A stretch of 64,000 bases of DNA from Bartonella sp. A05 (GTDB lineage: Bacteria; Pseudomonadota; Alphaproteobacteria; Rhizobiales; Rhizobiaceae): NCBI RefSeq assembly GCF_026930145.1, contig NZ_JANHOJ010000001.1, positions 496,001 through 560,000 on the forward strand, given 5' to 3'. The notes under the pieces were generated by a model, which saw nothing but the letters and a program-made list of their open reading frames with translations, was not told the DNA's origin and ran no database searches. The translations under genes were made by a program, and so were the position numbers. Of this stretch, positions 27,419-36,621 are shown piece after piece. Position 1 is the first letter of the stretch, and the number at the start of each line of letters is the position of its first letter.

Positions 27419-27447
27419 CAAAGGCTACATCGAAGATAGAGCCTTTA
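27419..27447 (-). terminator. Terminator-like hairpin of array unit 1
   Basis: AAGGCT...AGCCTT dyad with inner ATC/GAT pairing, the same hairpin type that ends the intact units. Here it lies about 215 bases past the decayed gene. Confidence 0.5.
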
Positions 27448-27662
27448 ACAATTGAATTGCATAATATCAGAATTGATATGTTACCATTTATATATTTTAC
27501 GTCTGATCATTTACGAAAAATATTTGAAGACAAAGCACATAACCGCTTTTAACAAGTCTACAAGGTATATTTTGCAGCTTTGCGAGGCTTATATAAATTT
27601 TCTGTCCTGCTTACGACACGCCAAAAAAACTTAGAGAATCAGAAAAAGATTTATTGAGGGTA

Positions 27663-27857
27663 TTAGGATAAGGAGGATTTAGATGACCTAAGGGAGATTA
27701 CTGTACATAATGTGTTACAATCTTGTTTATTTGATGGCAAATATGTCTCATCAACAGTAATAGATTTTATTTCTTGAATGATGATATGACTATATACAAG
27801 TTCTATAAAGATTAAACTGAAAAGAATAGAATATATAAGAACAGAATATCTGATATT
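27663..27857 (-). pseudogene. Array unit 1: decayed small secreted protein
   Basis: It starts MNIRYSVLIYSILFSLIFIELVYSH and keeps the signal-peptide pattern, but after about residue 30 it loses similarity, stops at 64 residues and lacks the C-terminal amphipathic helix of the family. Its leader palindrome is also degraded (ATACTTATTGAACAAG). Confidence 0.6.
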
Positions 27858-28556
27858 CATAGCTATATTCCTAATACTTATTGAACAAGAAATGCACAAA
27901 ACAAAATTTATATAAATTCATTTCAAGCTATATAGATTCATTTTTTATGGCTATAGTAAAAATGCCACAGATATCGAAAAAACAAAAATTATTTATGTTT
28001 TATCAAAAGAATATCGACTAAGAGAGAGAGTATTTTATTTTTTTATCTTTATCGTGTGGAAAAGATTGAAATTTTATATCACAATAGATGTACAGAAACT
28101 TGAGATATGTACAAAATTTTAGGTCATGAAGACTGGCAGGATATGTGCTTATAGTCTGTGTTTGAATGCATCTGCTTGCTGTCATATGGTTTAGTGTCAT
28201 TGAATACAGTTTTGCATCGAACTCAGCTTTAGAAAAGCTTGTGTTAGCCGCTTTTTTCTTTGCGCGAGCATAGCTCTTCGTGGGTATCACAGTGTCAATA
28301 TATATTGTCGTATATATGTATATGTAGATTGCATGATGCGTCTTTATAGGTTGTATAGTATGGTGTACGTATGTTGTCGTCGCACGAATGAAGCTGCATG
28401 GGTTATATGCGTGGATTGAGAACTCGTTGAAGCATCAGTTTGCGTTTCTGATGTAGGAGGAGCATTCAATATTCTTTAAAGTCTTGTTTTATGCTTTTTG
28501 ACAAGCGTTTGATCAAAGAATGATACAATAAAAAGAATATAAACCGTGATAAAAGA

Positions 28557-28583
28557 AAAGGCTCTATCTGAGATAGAGCCTTC
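28557..28583 (-). terminator. Terminator of array unit 2
   Basis: AAGGCTCTATCT and its complement AGATAGAGCCTT meet with almost no loop, followed on the minus strand by TTTTCTTTT, about 40 bases past the stop at 28622. Confidence 0.85.
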
Positions 28584-28621
28584 GTTTTTAGTTCTGCAAT
28601 GGACTAATAAAAGTGTGCCAT

Positions 28622-28984
28622 CTATGTGATTCCAAGTTTATTATCGATGTCACTTATGAAAGCACGTGCCTTATTCATTACAGAAGAGATGAAAGAATCT
28701 CCTTGTGTAACCATATCTTTCACACCTTTCCAGGCTACTCCAGCCATGACACTTTTCCATAGCATTCCAGCAGCATTCGCAATAATAGCAGGAAGAGCTA
28801 CTTTCTGTAACGTGGCATCACACAACGCGGTGTCAGATTGTCCATTGAGGTATAGGTACGAAGCTGTCTGAGAAACAGCCACAACAGGTGCGGGTTCAAG
28901 AATAACTGTACGACTATTTGCTTGTCCTGCAGTTAATACACCAGCAATGATAGTACATATAAAAACAAAATACCTGATATTCAT
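28622..28984 (-). CDS. Array unit 2: small secreted protein of unknown family
   Basis: 120 residues. A signal peptide (MNIRYFVFICTIIAGVLTAGQANS) is followed by RTVILEPAPVVAVSQTASYLYLNGQSD, then a middle region unique to this copy (CDATLQKVALPAIIANAAGMLWKSVMAG) and a C-terminal amphipathic helix GDSFISSVMNKARAFISDID. The ends are shared with the other units while the middle varies. GGAG precedes the ATG. I do not recognise the family; export to the periplasm or surface is inferred from the signal peptide. Confidence 0.72.
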   Translation of the reverse strand: MNIRYFVFICTIIAGVLTAGQANSRTVILEPAPVVAVSQTASYLYLNGQSDTALCDATLQKVALPAIIANAAGMLWKSVMAGVAWKGVKDMVTQGDSFISSVMNKARAFISDIDNKLGIT

Positions 28985-28996
28985 AACTATACTCCT

Positions 28997-29019
28997 ATAT
29001 TTATTTCGTCAATAAATAT
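28997..29019 (-). promoter_or_regulatory. Leader palindrome of unit 2
   Basis: ATATTTATT and AATAAATAT, 9-base arms with a 5-base loop, lie just upstream of the GGAG of the gene. In RNA the hairpin would abut the ribosome-binding site. Confidence 0.7.
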
Positions 29020-29097
29020 ACAAAGTGCATTTTATATAAATTCAATTTAAATATCTATAGTAAAAATATCACAGTTATTAAAAAACAAAATATATTC

Positions 29098-29115
29098 ATT
29101 CTTTGTCAAAAGAAT
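29098..29115 (-). promoter_or_regulatory. Upstream dyad of unit 2 (repeated in units 3 and 4)
   Basis: ATTCTTT and AAAGAAT flank GTCA, about 115 bases before the start codon. It recurs at 30360-30377 and 31622-31639. Units 6-8 have only weaker dyads near this place. Possible operator. Confidence 0.45.
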
Positions 29116-29885
29116 ATTGATAGATAAAGATGTTTTTTGAAAATATATTGTATTTATAAATAAAAGAACTTTTTGCGTCTCATATAGTTCCTGTACAAAT
29201 ATTTGTAATTGATACAGAGTGGTGATCTGTGTTTGTAACGGCTATTTTGAATCTTATTGTCTGTATTATACAAAAAAGAAAATAATTGACGCCTCACAAG
29301 AGATATACAAAGAAGAGGTGCAGAACTTGAGATATGCACAAATTTCGTAAGTGGCGAAAAGTTACGAGAGAGATGTTTGTAATGGTGTTTCCTGTCGTAA
29401 TAGATCTGTGGCATTGTGTCGTTAGGGTGGATCTGTAAGGGCTATCCCTGCAATGTAAATGTTTGCAATAGATTATTTCCTTATGACATTAGAATACAGC
29501 TTTGCATCGAACCAAGGTGCAGAAAAAGCTTGTGTTAGCTGCTTTCTGCGTATTGGTTTAGCTTTGGTCTATGTGGTAGAGCATTAGCACGGTGTTCATA
29601 ATGTAATCGGTATGGTATGGTCTGTGTAATAATGCAGGTTGTATAATGCTCTATGTCAATTGCGTGATGCGTATATATATGGTTTGTGATGCCGTATATA
29701 TCAAAGTGTATAGTGCGGTACGTCGCATAAATGAAGTTGACCATACATGACGAATTGAAAAAAAGCTCCTGATGGATTGGTCGCGTTTCTATAGGAGAAG
29801 AGTGCACAATATTTTGAGCTTCTTTTTATGCTTTTCCTGTCAAAAGTGGGATTGCAAAATGATAGAACAATAAGGAAACACGATA

Positions 29886-29913
29886 AAAAGGCTCTATCTG
29901 GGATAGAGCCTTC
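29886..29913 (-). terminator. Terminator of array unit 3
   Basis: AAGGCTCTATC and GATAGAGCCTT dyad, with TTTTTATCG following on the minus strand, about 20 bases past the stop at 29932. Confidence 0.85.
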
Positions 29914-29931
29914 TTTTAATCCTATGATGGA

Positions 29932-30246
29932 TTAAGAAGATTTTCCATCTATAAAATTTACAAATGTGCGAACAATCCTTAGGATAAAGGATACGAATTT
30001 TTCTACATAAAAGTATGTGCTTCTCACGCCTTTCCATGCTGTTTTAAGAGCATATGAAGTCGTATAATGCGTTGCAACTTTATGCAATGTAGTATCAGAT
30101 TGTCCACTGAGGTATAGGTACGAAGCTGTTTTAGAAACAGCAACCACAGGTGCGGGTTCAAGAATAACTGTACGACTATTTGCTTGTCCTGCAGTTAATA
30201 CACCAGCAATGATAGTACATATAAAAACAAAATACCTGATATTCAT
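29932..30246 (-). CDS. Array unit 3: small secreted protein
   Basis: 104 residues. The first 50 are almost the same as unit 2 (signal peptide, then RTVILEPAPVVAVSKTASYLYL). The middle is shorter (THYTTSYALKTAWKGVRSTYF) and the C-terminus is the amphipathic VEKFVSFILRIVRTFVNFIDGKSS. The same protein is encoded by unit 4. The lack of a second membrane segment distinguishes it from VirB2/TrwL pilins. Confidence 0.72.
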   Translation of the reverse strand: MNIRYFVFICTIIAGVLTAGQANSRTVILEPAPVVAVSKTASYLYLSGQSDTTLHKVATHYTTSYALKTAWKGVRSTYFYVEKFVSFILRIVRTFVNFIDGKSS

Positions 30247-30258
30247 AACTATACTCCT

Positions 30259-30281
30259 ATATTTATTTCGTCAATAAATAT
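30259..30281 (-). promoter_or_regulatory. Leader palindrome of unit 3
   Basis: Same ATATTTATT/AATAAATAT dyad as unit 2, immediately 5' of the ribosome-binding site. Confidence 0.7.
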
Positions 30282-31147
30282 ACAAAGTGTACTTTATATA
30301 AAATCAATTTAAATATCTATAGTAAAAATATCACAGTTATTAAAAAACAAAATATATTCATTCTTTGTCAAAAGAATATTGATAGATAAAGATGTTTTTT
30401 GAAAATATATTGTATTTATAAATAAAAGAACTTTTTGCGTCTCATATAGTTCCTGTACAAATATTTGTAATTGATACAGAGTGGTGATCTGTGTTTGTAA
30501 CGGCTATTTTGAATCTTATTGTCTGTATTATACAAAAAAGAAAATAATTGACGCCTCACAAGAGATATACAAAGAAGAGGTGCAGAACTTGAGATATGCA
30601 CAAATTTCGTAAGTGGCGAAAAGTTACGAGAGAGATGTTTGTAATGGTGTTTCCTGTCGTAATAGATCTGTGGCATTGTGTCGTTAGGGTGGATCTGTAA
30701 GGGCTATCCCTGCAATGTAAATGTTTGCAATAGATTATTTCCTTATGACATTAGAATACAGCTTTGCATCGAACCAAGGTGCAGAAAAAGCTTGTGTTAG
30801 CTGCTTTCTGCGTATTGGTTTAGCTTTGGTCTATGTGGTAGAGCATTAGCACGGTGTTCATAATGTAATCGGTATGGTATGGTCTGTGTAATAATGCAGG
30901 TTGTATAATGCTCTATGTCAATTGCGTGATGCGTATATATATGGTTTGTGATGCCGTATATATCAAAGTGTATAGTGCGGTACGTCGCATAAATGAAGTT
31001 GACCATACATGACGAATTGAAAAAAAGCTCCTGATGGATTGGTCGCGTTTCTATAGGAGAAGAGTGCACAATATTTTGAGCTTCTTTTTATGCTTTTCCT
31101 GTCAAAAGTGGGATTGCAAAATGATAGAACAATAAGGAAACACGATA

Positions 31148-31175
31148 AAAAGGCTCTATCTGGGATAGAGCCTTC
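31148..31175 (-). terminator. Terminator of array unit 4
   Basis: Exact counterpart of the unit 3 terminator, displaced by 1262 bases. Confidence 0.85.
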
Positions 31176-31193
31176 TTTTAATCCTATGATGGA

Positions 31194-31508
31194 TTAAGAA
31201 GATTTTCCATCTATAAAATTTACAAATGTGCGAACAATCCTTAGGATAAAGGATACGAATTTTTCTACATAAAAGTATGTGCTTCTCACGCCTTTCCATG
31301 CTGTTTTAAGAGCATATGAAGTCGTATAATGCGTTGCAACTTTATGCAATGTAGTATCAGATTGTCCACTGAGGTATAGGTACGAAGCTGTTTTAGAAAC
31401 AGCAACCACAGGTGCGGGTTCAAGAATAACTGTACGACTATTTGCTTGTCCTGCAGTTAATACACCAGCAATGATAGTACATATAAAAACAAAATACCTG
31501 ATATTCAT
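31194..31508 (-). CDS. Array unit 4: small secreted protein identical to unit 3
   Basis: 104 residues, the same amino-acid sequence as unit 3. Its presence as a perfect second copy shows that the array expands by whole-unit duplication. Its own leader palindrome and terminator are intact, so it should be expressed independently and raise dosage. Confidence 0.72.
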   Translation of the reverse strand: MNIRYFVFICTIIAGVLTAGQANSRTVILEPAPVVAVSKTASYLYLSGQSDTTLHKVATHYTTSYALKTAWKGVRSTYFYVEKFVSFILRIVRTFVNFIDGKSS

Positions 31509-31520
31509 AACTATACTCCT

Positions 31521-31543
31521 ATATTTATTTCGTCAATAAATAT
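31521..31543 (-). promoter_or_regulatory. Leader palindrome of unit 4
   Basis: Copy of the ATATTTATT/AATAAATAT dyad, between the AT-rich upstream region and GGAG. Confidence 0.7.
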
Positions 31544-32226
31544 ACAAAGTGTACTTTATATAAAATCAATTTAAATATCTATAGTAAAAATATCACAGTT
31601 ATTAAAAAACAAAATATATTCATTCTTTGTCAAAAGAATATTGATAGATAAAGATGTTTTTTGAAAATATATTGTATTTATAAGTAAAAGAACTTTTTGC
31701 GTCTCATATAGTTCATGTCCAAATATTTGCAATTAACGAAGTATCGCATAATGTATTGCAATGAATGGTCTCAGGATTTTAAGTGTTCAAAATTGCTATA
31801 ATATGCGCCTGCTGTGTCTGTGTTTATAATGCAGTTTGCGCTATAGATGTCGTTTTTAGTGCAATTGAATGGGGGTGTATTGGTTAAAAGACGGCAGAAA
31901 TTTGTATCTGTTGTTTTTTACGTGAGCATAGCGTTGGATATATGTGTATGAGATATTGTCATGATGTTCATGCAATGAGACTATTGGTGCCTATTGTAGG
32001 TAAGATGCACAGATTGTTCTGTGTATGAATAAAGTTATGTATAGTTGTTTGTATAAATAAATGAGAGGTTTTTACCTGAATGATCCGTTTGAGGCTTTAT
32101 CAAAAATAAAGAGCTTAATCGAAAAAAATGGGATGTTTCTTTAAAGCTCGACTTGTTCTATTTTTGTAAAAGTTGAAACCAAAGAAAATCAGAACAGAAA
32201 AATAGGGTAAGCTATTATAAAGTAAA

Positions 32227-32250
32227 GGCCCCATCAAAGACAGGGCCTTC
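32227..32250 (-). terminator. Terminator-like hairpin of decayed unit 5
   Basis: AAGGCCCTGTC and its imperfect complement; one arm differs from the AAGGCTCTATC type, showing that the hairpin changed in both arms while still pairing partly. Confidence 0.6.
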
Positions 32251-32289
32251 AACAGCTTTTCAATTCTACAACAACTTCAATTCTACAAC

Positions 32290-32566
32290 AAACTAGAGAT
32301 TAGGTTTGTTATGACAGAGCGTACAACTATGTCTATGACAGATAATACAGTTTCCCCTGCCAAGTATGCGTTTTCATACTCCCCGCAGAAACAGTTGCTT
32401 TAAATTTTACTGACTGCCAGACTATCCCTCCCAAGTGCGAAGCTGTTTTAGCAACGAAACAACAGCTGGCGTTTGATCGTAAAAAACCGCATAATATAAT
32501 CATGTATTATACAGAGCATAAACGACCAATAGTCGTAAAAATAAAACAAAATATCTGGATATTCAT
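32290..32566 (-). pseudogene. Array unit 5: frameshifted small secreted protein
   Basis: The ATG at 32566 begins MNIQIFCFIFTTIG, where an extra base after the third codon shifts the frame relative to MNIRYFVFICTIIAG; translation stops after 19 residues. Farther on, the nucleotides still match the GTTGCTAAAACAGCTTCG part of the intact units. The leader palindrome is retained. Confidence 0.65.
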
Positions 32567-32578
32567 AGTTGTACTTAA

Positions 32579-32603
32579 ATATTTATTTAATTTCAATAAA
32601 TAT
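32579..32603 (-). promoter_or_regulatory. Leader palindrome of decayed unit 5
   Basis: ATATTTATT and AATAAATAT arms are intact with a 7-base loop, although the gene behind them is broken. Arm conservation with loop-length change suggests that the structure is or was selected. Confidence 0.65.
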
Positions 32604-33330
32604 CCGAAATGGAATATATAGAAATTTAATTTAAATATCTATAGTAAAAATGTCACATTCACTAAAAAAACAAAAAATATCCATTATTGGCACAATGAAT
32701 ATTCACAATAAGCATATCATCGTGAATATTATTCTATTTTTCTATAAAATAGTGAGATTTTTGCAACATAATTCATGAATTAAGGCTGATATCTGTTTCA
32801 GATTGGTAATTAACTGAGGCTGGAAGGGCATGTGTCTGCCATGACATTGCTCGCAATAGATACAGTTTTTCAATAAAATTGAATATGAATGCATAGATTA
32901 AAGGATTAACTTGAGTTGGTGCGCGCTATTTTTTGTATTTATGTAGCTTTGGTGCTTGTGTACGAAATGTTATTACCGTGTTAATAATTCGTTTCTGATG
33001 GTAGATATAGGTTGTATGATGCATATATATTTTATGAGAGGTATATAGGAAGTTGTATATAGTGCGTCGGTTATTGTCTGAAAGAAGTTGTACGGGCAGT
33101 ATATATAACGGGCAGCATATATAAATGAATTAGCCCATGAATTGCATACTTGAATTCGCCAGCAGTTTTTCAATTCTATAATTGGTTTAAGGCTCTGTTA
33201 GAAGGAATGTTTTGAACAATAACATACCATGGAATGTTGTTTTATAGTCCAGTTTATGCTTCCACAGCAAAAGTTGAAATCAAAGAAGAGTAAAATAAAA
33301 ATAACAAAAAGCGTACGAGTGATGAAAAGT

Positions 33331-33358
33331 GAAGGCTCTATCCGTGATAGAGCCTTCA
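33331..33358 (-). terminator. Terminator of array unit 6
   Basis: GAAGGCTCTATC and GATAGAGCCTTC flank a 4-base loop, about 20 bases past the stop at 33380. Confidence 0.85.
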
Positions 33359-33379
33359 ATAATTTAAATCTGTAACGAA

Positions 33380-33748
33380 TTAATGCTTATGTCCGTCACC
33401 GATTAATTCATTATCGACTAAATTGATAATGACGCGCATGATTTTTTTTATAAAAGAGAATACGCTTTCTCCCTTCGTATACATGTTTTTTGCAGAATTC
33501 CACCATGTTTGCAATTTATTGAGATAATTTGAGGAGGAGTCTAGGATACAGATTCCTGTGGTACAGGCTGTACCATTCGCAACTCTATATATTTTGCCGC
33601 TAGGTTGTTCATTCATGAGCGGAGCTGTTTCATAAATAGCGGCAATAACGGGTTTTGGTTCATGAATAACGGTATGACTATATGCTTGTCCTATAGAAAA
33701 TAAACTAGCCATAACAGTAAATGTAACAATAAAATATCTCATGTTCAT
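33380..33748 (-). CDS. Array unit 6: small secreted protein, second subfamily
   Basis: 122 residues from the ATG at 33748; the frame is open upstream to 33787, but that part reads the leader palindrome. Signal peptide MNMRYFIVTFTVMASLFSIGQAYS, then HTVIHEPKPVIAAIYETAPLMNEQP, a variable middle with two Cys (ACTTGIC), and a C-terminal KGESVFSFIKKIMRVIINLVD helix. It ends GDGHKH, a possible metal-binding tail. GGGAG precedes the start. The subfamily with units 7 and 8 has HEPKPV in place of EPAPVV. Confidence 0.72.
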   Translation of the reverse strand: MNMRYFIVTFTVMASLFSIGQAYSHTVIHEPKPVIAAIYETAPLMNEQPSGKIYRVANGTACTTGICILDSSSNYLNKLQTWWNSAKNMYTKGESVFSFIKKIMRVIINLVDNELIGDGHKH

Positions 33749-33760
33749 AATTATACTCCC

Positions 33761-33783
33761 ATATTTATTTGTGAAATAAATAT
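33761..33783 (-). promoter_or_regulatory. Leader palindrome of unit 6
   Basis: ATATTTATTT, GTG, AAATAAATAT: 10-base arms with a 3-base loop, followed on the minus strand by GGGAGTATAATT and the ATG. Confidence 0.72.
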
Positions 33784-34376
33784 CCAAAATAGAGTTTATA
33801 TAAATTCATTTAAAATAGATATAAAAAAATTATTATAGACATAAAAAAAACATAATTAGACAAATTTCTCTTTAAGAAAAGTCCATCCTGGAAACATTGC
33901 TTCATTGATCTGGTAAAAAATGGATTTACTCAACGTAATGAGTTTATCAAAATTAATAAGGGGGCTGCTTGTTATACAAATACGGACAATCAAGTATGCA
34001 TGTATAAAATATATATGGGAAAAGGTGGCAGATGTAAGAGATGTTCTTATTGTTAGATGAAATAGACTATAAAAGAAAAGAAGGAAGCTAGCTTTAGGTT
34101 TGTTCTGACAGTTTTTGTGTAGATATATGGTTTTCTTGTGTATGAAATGTGATTGCAATATGAATATATGGATGTTGTATTATGCAGAAATAGGTTCATG
34201 CATCCATGAATTCATAAACGGCTTTATTCTGATTGCCGAGCTTGAGACTTTGTCGAAAAAGTACTTTTAAAAGAAGTTCATTAAAGGATATTGGAGTTGC
34301 ATTCTTACCTTCAATGTACAGGTTAAAATCAAAGAATCAAAATAAAGAAGAACAAGAAGTGTATACGCAATAAATA

Positions 34377-34402
34377 AAGGCTCTGTTCGTTACAAAGCCT
34401 TC
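34377..34402 (-). terminator. Terminator-like hairpin of unit 7
   Basis: AAGGCTCTGT and ACAAAGCCTT form an imperfect stem with one mismatch, about 35 bases past the stop at 34437. Confidence 0.65.
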
Positions 34403-34436
34403 GATGTTTTAATTCTGTCATAAATTAACGTTCATA

Positions 34437-34790
34437 TTAGTTTTTGATAAACTCTTTATCGACTAAATTAATAATGACATGCATAATTTTCCCTATAGCA
34501 GATAATACGCTTTCTCCCTTCGCGTATATATTTTTTGCCAAATTCCACCATTTTTGCAATTTATTGAAATAATTTGAGGAGTCTGTGTTGGAGTTTCCTA
34601 TGGCGCATACCATCCCATCCCCAAGTCTATACATTTTGCAGGTAGGTTGTCCGTTCACATGCGAAGCTGCTTGATAAAGAGTAGCCATAACGGGGGTTGG
34701 TTTATGAATAACGGTATGACTATATGCCTGTCCTGTAAAAAATAAACTGACCATGGCAGTAAACATAACAACAAAATATCTAATGCTCAT
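34437..34790 (-). CDS. Array unit 7: small secreted protein
   Basis: 117 residues from the ATG at 34790. Signal peptide MSIRYFVVMFTAMVSLFFTGQAYS, then HTVIHKPTPVMATLYQAASHVNGQP. The middle keeps two Cys (CKMYRLGDGMVCAIG). The C-terminal KGESVLSAIGKIMHVIINLVDKEF helix matches unit 6 closely. The unit 6-7 and 7-8 spacers are also alike, so these three form a second duplication series. Confidence 0.72.
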   Translation of the reverse strand: MSIRYFVVMFTAMVSLFFTGQAYSHTVIHKPTPVMATLYQAASHVNGQPTCKMYRLGDGMVCAIGNSNTDSSNYFNKLQKWWNLAKNIYAKGESVLSAIGKIMHVIINLVDKEFIKN

Positions 34791-34802
34791 AATTATACTC
34801 CC

Positions 34803-34825
34803 ATATTTATTTGTGAAATAAATAT
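34803..34825 (-). promoter_or_regulatory. Leader palindrome of unit 7
   Basis: Same 10-base-arm dyad as unit 6 with a GTG/CAC loop. Confidence 0.72.
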
Positions 34826-35435
34826 CCAAAACAGAACTTATATAAATTCATTTTAAATGGCTATAGTAAAATTGTCACAGACATAAAAAACTACAAAAAG
34901 ACATTATTTTTTCAAATAATATTTATAAAAAAGCTTAAATATTTGCATTTTTATTTTATTTATTGGTTAAATAATGTGGTTATTCTTAATATAATGAGTT
35001 TATCAAAATTGATAAGGTGGCTGCTTGTTATATAAATACGGACAATCAAATATGCATGATAAAATATATGTATAGGAAAAGGTGCTGCATGTAAGAGATG
35101 TTCTTATTGTTAGATGAAATAGACTATAAAAGAAAAGAAGGAAGATAGTTTTAGGTTTGTGCCGACAGTTTCCGTGTAGATATATGGTTTTCTTGTGTAT
35201 GAAATGTGATTGCAATGTGAAGATATGTATGTTGTATTATGCAGAAATAGGTTCATGCATCCATGAATTCATAAACGGCTTTATTCTGATTGCCGAGCTT
35301 GAGACTTTGTCGAAAAAGTACTTTTTAAAAGAAGCGCATTAAAGGATGTTGGAGTTGCGTTCTGTACCTTCAATGTACAGGTTAAAATCAAAGAATCAAA
35401 ATCAAGAAGAACAAGAAGTGTATACGCAATAAATA

Positions 35436-35462
35436 AAGGCTCTGTTCGTTACAAAGCCTTCA
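35436..35462 (-). terminator. Terminator-like hairpin of unit 8
   Basis: AAGGCTCTGT and ACAAAGCCTT as in unit 7, about 20 bases past the stop at 35484. Confidence 0.65.
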
Positions 35463-35483
35463 GTCTGTTTATACTACAATGCA

Positions 35484-35846
35484 TTACAATTTAAGTTCGC
35501 TATCCACGTAACTGATGATTATGCGCATAAATTTTCCTATGATGGAGAATATCATTTCCCCTTTCATGTATATATTTTTCGCGTAGTTCCACCATTTTTG
35601 CGCATTATTCATAGGGCTTGAAGAAAGGTCTGTACTACTTTGGGAACTTCCTGGTAATGCCTGTATTGCATCACCCGCAACTCTATATATTTTGCCGTTA
35701 GGTTGTTCGTTCATGAGCGAAGCTGTTTCATAAATAGCGGCAATAACGGGTTTTGGTTCATGAATAACAGTGTGGCTATATGCCTGTCCCACAGAAAGTA
35801 AGCTGGCAATAACAGTAAATGTGACAATAAAATATCTCATGTTCAT
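35484..35846 (-). CDS. Array unit 8: small secreted protein
   Basis: 120 residues from the ATG at 35846. Signal peptide MNMRYFIVTFTVIASLLSVGQAYS, then HTVIHEPKPVIAAIYETASLMNEQP almost as in unit 6. The middle is distinct (GDAIQALPGSSQSSTDLSSSPMN), and the C-terminal helix is KGEMIFSIIGKFMRIIISYVDSEL. It is the most upstream unit in transcription direction; no operon with the others is expected because each unit has its own hairpin. Confidence 0.72.
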   Translation of the reverse strand: MNMRYFIVTFTVIASLLSVGQAYSHTVIHEPKPVIAAIYETASLMNEQPNGKIYRVAGDAIQALPGSSQSSTDLSSSPMNNAQKWWNYAKNIYMKGEMIFSIIGKFMRIIISYVDSELKL

Positions 35847-35858
35847 AATTATACTCCC

Positions 35859-35881
35859 ATATTTATTTGTGAAATAAATAT
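35859..35881 (-). promoter_or_regulatory. Leader palindrome of unit 8
   Basis: ATATTTATTT, GTG, AAATAAATAT as in units 6 and 7. Confidence 0.72.
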
Positions 35882-36228
35882 CCAAAATAGAGTTTACATA
35901 AATTCGTTTTAAATAGCTATAGTAAAATTGTCAAAAATATGAAAAAACACAAAAAAAACATTTTTATTAAGATAACATTTATAATAAGCGTAAATCTTTG
36001 TATTTTTATTTTATTTATTGGTTAAATAGTATGGTTGCTATTAACAAAATGGATTTATAGAGATTTGTAGGATAGATAATTGTCAACAAATTCTGACAAT
36101 AAATGTGTATGCGAGTGTGTCTACTAGGGATGCGATTTTGTCCGATGAAAGAAAATATAAAGAGATAAATATCGATTAAGCAGATAGTCTAGGTTTGTGC
36201 TGGTTGTTTTTTCTGTGTTGTTTATGCA

Positions 36229-36340
36229 TGATATTTTTATTGACCTATTGGGTTATACCACCCTTTGGCGCTTCGTGGAGTCATGCCGTATCGCGGGATA
36301 GGCTCTTTGGGGCGATGTTGTGGGCAGGGCGATGCTCTGG
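36229..36340. repeat. 112-bp direct repeat, copy 1
   Basis: It begins TGATATTTTTATTGACC, contains GGTTATACCACCCTTTGG and ends GCTCTGG. About 90% identical by eye to 36466-36578. A short ORF crosses it (36195-36407) but is not conserved in the second copy. Confidence 0.85.
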
Positions 36341-36465
36341 ACGTGTTGTTTACTTAGGTATGGCTTTTATGCATGATAGCGCGCTACAGTTTTGTTTATT
36401 TCTATAAGTGTTTTAGGATATGTCTCTGCCAGTTTCTTCTATTGGGGTTTGCTATCGTTGATGAA

Positions 36466-36578
36466 TGATATTTTTATCGACCCATTGGGTTATACCACCC
36501 TTTGGTGCTTCGTGGAGTCGTGCCGTCTCGCGGGATAGGTTCTTTGGGGCGATGTCGTGGGCAAGGGCGAGGCTCTGG
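36466..36578. repeat. 112-bp direct repeat, copy 2
   Basis: Second copy, starting 237 bases after the first and close to the 3' end of the replication block. GC content is higher than in the neighbouring array. It could be phage-derived non-coding sequence or a recombination site. Confidence 0.85.
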
Positions 36579-36621
36579 GAAAAGATGATTTTATCCTACG
36601 TTTGTTAAGTTGGGCGCGTGT

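Larger units (their letters stand above)
29154..30415 (-). repeat. 1262-bp tandem repeat, copy A
   Basis: This block and the next one (30416-31677) look identical or nearly so by eye across gene, terminator and spacer. The homology extends both ways less perfectly (28860-29153, and 31678 to about 31735). A recent duplication, likely by unequal recombination. Confidence 0.9.
30416..31677 (-). repeat. 1262-bp tandem repeat, copy B
   Basis: Second copy of 29154-30415, carrying unit 4. Corresponding positions differ by exactly 1262. After about 31735 the sequence departs from copy A. Confidence 0.9.
27419..35881 (-). repeat. Tandem array of eight small secreted-protein units
   Basis: Eight units on the minus strand have start codons at 27857 (decayed), 28984, 30246, 31508, 32566 (frameshifted), 33748, 34790 and 35846, a period of about 1.04-1.26 kb. 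Intact units have, in transcription order, an AT-rich upstream region with TACTATAG, a leader palindrome, GGAG, the gene, and a hairpin terminator. The 650-950-base spacers contain no other supportable gene; ORFs within them are not conserved between diverged units. Confidence 0.85.

Noticed and set aside
29154-29807. Minus-strand ORFs of 86 and 90 residues in the array spacer, repeated at 30416-31069
   Set aside because: They recur only because the whole block is duplicated. They lack SDs and are not kept in the diverged units.
27663-35846. Array genes as TrwL/VirB2 pilin paralogs
   Set aside because: They have one signal peptide and an amphipathic C-terminus but not the two membrane helices of VirB2-like pilins, and no other T4SS gene is present.
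36195-36407. 70-residue plus-strand ORF across the 112-bp repeat
   Set aside because: The frame is not preserved in the second repeat copy and there is no SD.
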